Of a stretch of DNA of 64,000 nt, positions 63,351 to 64,000 are shown in pieces. Where the stretch lies: the NCBI RefSeq assembly GCF_002215035.1, contig NZ_NKFP01000001.1:62001-126000 (forward strand). Direction: 5' to 3'. Each line of letters begins with the position of its first letter. Position 1 is the first letter of the stretch. The position numbers and the translations under genes were made by a program. This DNA is from Leptolyngbya ohadii IS1. GTDB lineage: Bacteria > Cyanobacteriota > Cyanobacteriia > Elainellales > Elainellaceae. The notes under the pieces were generated by a model, which ran no database searches, was not told the DNA's origin, and saw nothing but the letters and a program-made list of their open reading frames with translations.

Positions 63351-64000
63351 ATGGCGGATTCGCTGCTAAACCTGCTGTTCGAGTTGATGGGCGGGGCGTT
63401 TTCCCTGAGCCAGGCGGCATTTAGAGCGATCGTTAATCTTCCCAACGGGCACAGGTTTGCGCTTGTGGTAGTGCTCGCAGCCGGACTTTCGCTGGGGATC
63501 GGGCAGAGCGTAATTCTGTTTGTGAATCGGATCAAGCCGCTGCGGTTTTGCCTGAGTCTGCTGCTCAATGCAATCCTATTTGCCTTTGGTTTTTTGTTTC
63601 TGGTGTTTAGTACCTGGCTGATTGGACTCCTGCCCGGATTTGCGCGAGTGCCCTGGGGCGATCTGGTCGATACGCTGGGGTTAAGCTATACGCCGCTGCT
63701 GTTCAGCTTTCTGGGAGCCATGCCCTACCTGGGGGTGCCAATTCTCAATTTGCTGTCGGTCTGGCATTTGCTGGCAATGGTAACGGGGATCAGCGCGATC
63801 GCTGGCGTGGGCAGTGCTAATGCCTTTACCCATGTGGTACTGGGTTGGGTCGTCCTGCAATTGCTTCAGGGGACGATCGGTCAACCGATTGCGGAACTGG
63901 GTCGCAGAATGAGCCGCAGGGTGGCAGGGGTTGATCTGGTGAGGCGGCGATCGGAAGTGGTGGAACGGGTGCAGTCGGGGTTGGCGATCGGAACTCCGGC
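63351..64000 (+). CDS. Multi-pass membrane protein, truncated by window edge
   Basis: An ATG at 63351, preceded by AAAAGGGGAG (63335-63344), opens a frame that stays open through base 64000 (216 codons). The product starts MADSLLNLLFELMGGAFSLS. It has about four or five membrane helices (FALVVVLAAGLSLGIGQSV, LSLLLNAILFAFGFLFLVFS, YLGVPILNLLSVWHLLAMVTG, FTHVVLGWVVLQLL), then a basic Arg-rich stretch. The layout resembles Yip1-type membrane proteins, but I do not assign a family. The 3' end is outside the window. Confidence 0.75.
   Translation, partial: MADSLLNLLFELMGGAFSLSQAAFRAIVNLPNGHRFALVVVLAAGLSLGIGQSVILFVNRIKPLRFCLSLLLNAILFAFGFLFLVFSTWLIGLLPGFARVPWGDLVDTLGLSYTPLLFSFLGAMPYLGVPILNLLSVWHLLAMVTGISAIAGVGSANAFTHVVLGWVVLQLLQGTIGQPIAELGRRMSRRVAGVDLVRRRSEVVERVQSGLAIGTP

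Noticed and set aside
1-64000. tRNA or rRNA genes, insertion sequences
   Set aside because: No tRNA-like cloverleaf, rRNA core sequence, transposase or terminal inverted repeats were recognised by eye; small RNA genes cannot be excluded.

Overview
The window reads as cyanobacterial DNA. The HIP1-type octamer GCGATCGC and its core CGATCG are dense throughout, and many products belong to families typical of cyanobacteria (DUF3611, DUF4126, DUF3124, a SmtA metallothionein with its SmtB repressor, TPR-fused transferases, giant RTX/Ig surface proteins). Gene content points to a large plasmid or chromid rather than an ordinary chromosomal segment. There is a ParA/ParB pair with a perfect palindrome resembling parS inside parB. 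A winged-helix replication initiator is preceded by at least 12 iterons. A divergent archaeo-eukaryotic-primase-like protein and a DUF6788-type protein lie beside it, and a tyrosine recombinase is also present. The genus cannot be fixed from sequence alone; a filamentous, Leptolyngbya-like cyanobacterium would fit.

Layout. Bases 1-14823 are the 3' part of one giant repeat protein that is open at the left edge: N-terminal 89-aa repeats, a long beta-rich centre, an RTX block, then eleven units with an exact 348-bp period. 15317-17001 is parA-parB. 17065-18201 is a recombinase. 18462-19657 is a pair of unrecognised genes. 19660-24533 is a same-strand run of membrane proteins (MscS, MFS, AI-2E/PerM type). 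25127-26947 is an ABC permease and ATPase of the nitrate/taurine class without a binding protein. 26950-28041 is a P-loop-like protein with eroded Walker motifs. 28406-32417 is a CBM20-SGNH-DUF1796 fusion followed by a MatB-like acyl-CoA synthetase. 32436-36873 is the replication module: DUF6788, primase-like protein, iteron origin and Rep.

38037-57090 is a surface-protein and glycan region. It holds an Ig-repeat/RTX adhesin, two tandem GT2 enzymes, a small RTX protein, and a five-gene same-strand train of TPR proteins. Four of the five carry a transferase: GT61, two class-I methyltransferases, and a double GT2. I infer that these modify secreted or surface proteins or build a surface glycan, possibly acting on the RTX proteins next door. 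No type I secretion genes are in the window.

57097-64000 holds mostly housekeeping or stress genes: DUF4126, the smtA-smtB zinc operon with a visible operator, an RluA-family pseudouridine synthase, DUF3611, HdeD, a secreted protein, a DUF3124 lipoprotein, and a membrane protein that runs off the right edge.

A property of the whole window is that many gene borders carry short tandem duplications of 9-17 bp (one of 43 bp). Unit sequences differ from site to site, and the arrays often begin at or within a few bases of the stop codon or lie just upstream of the start codon.
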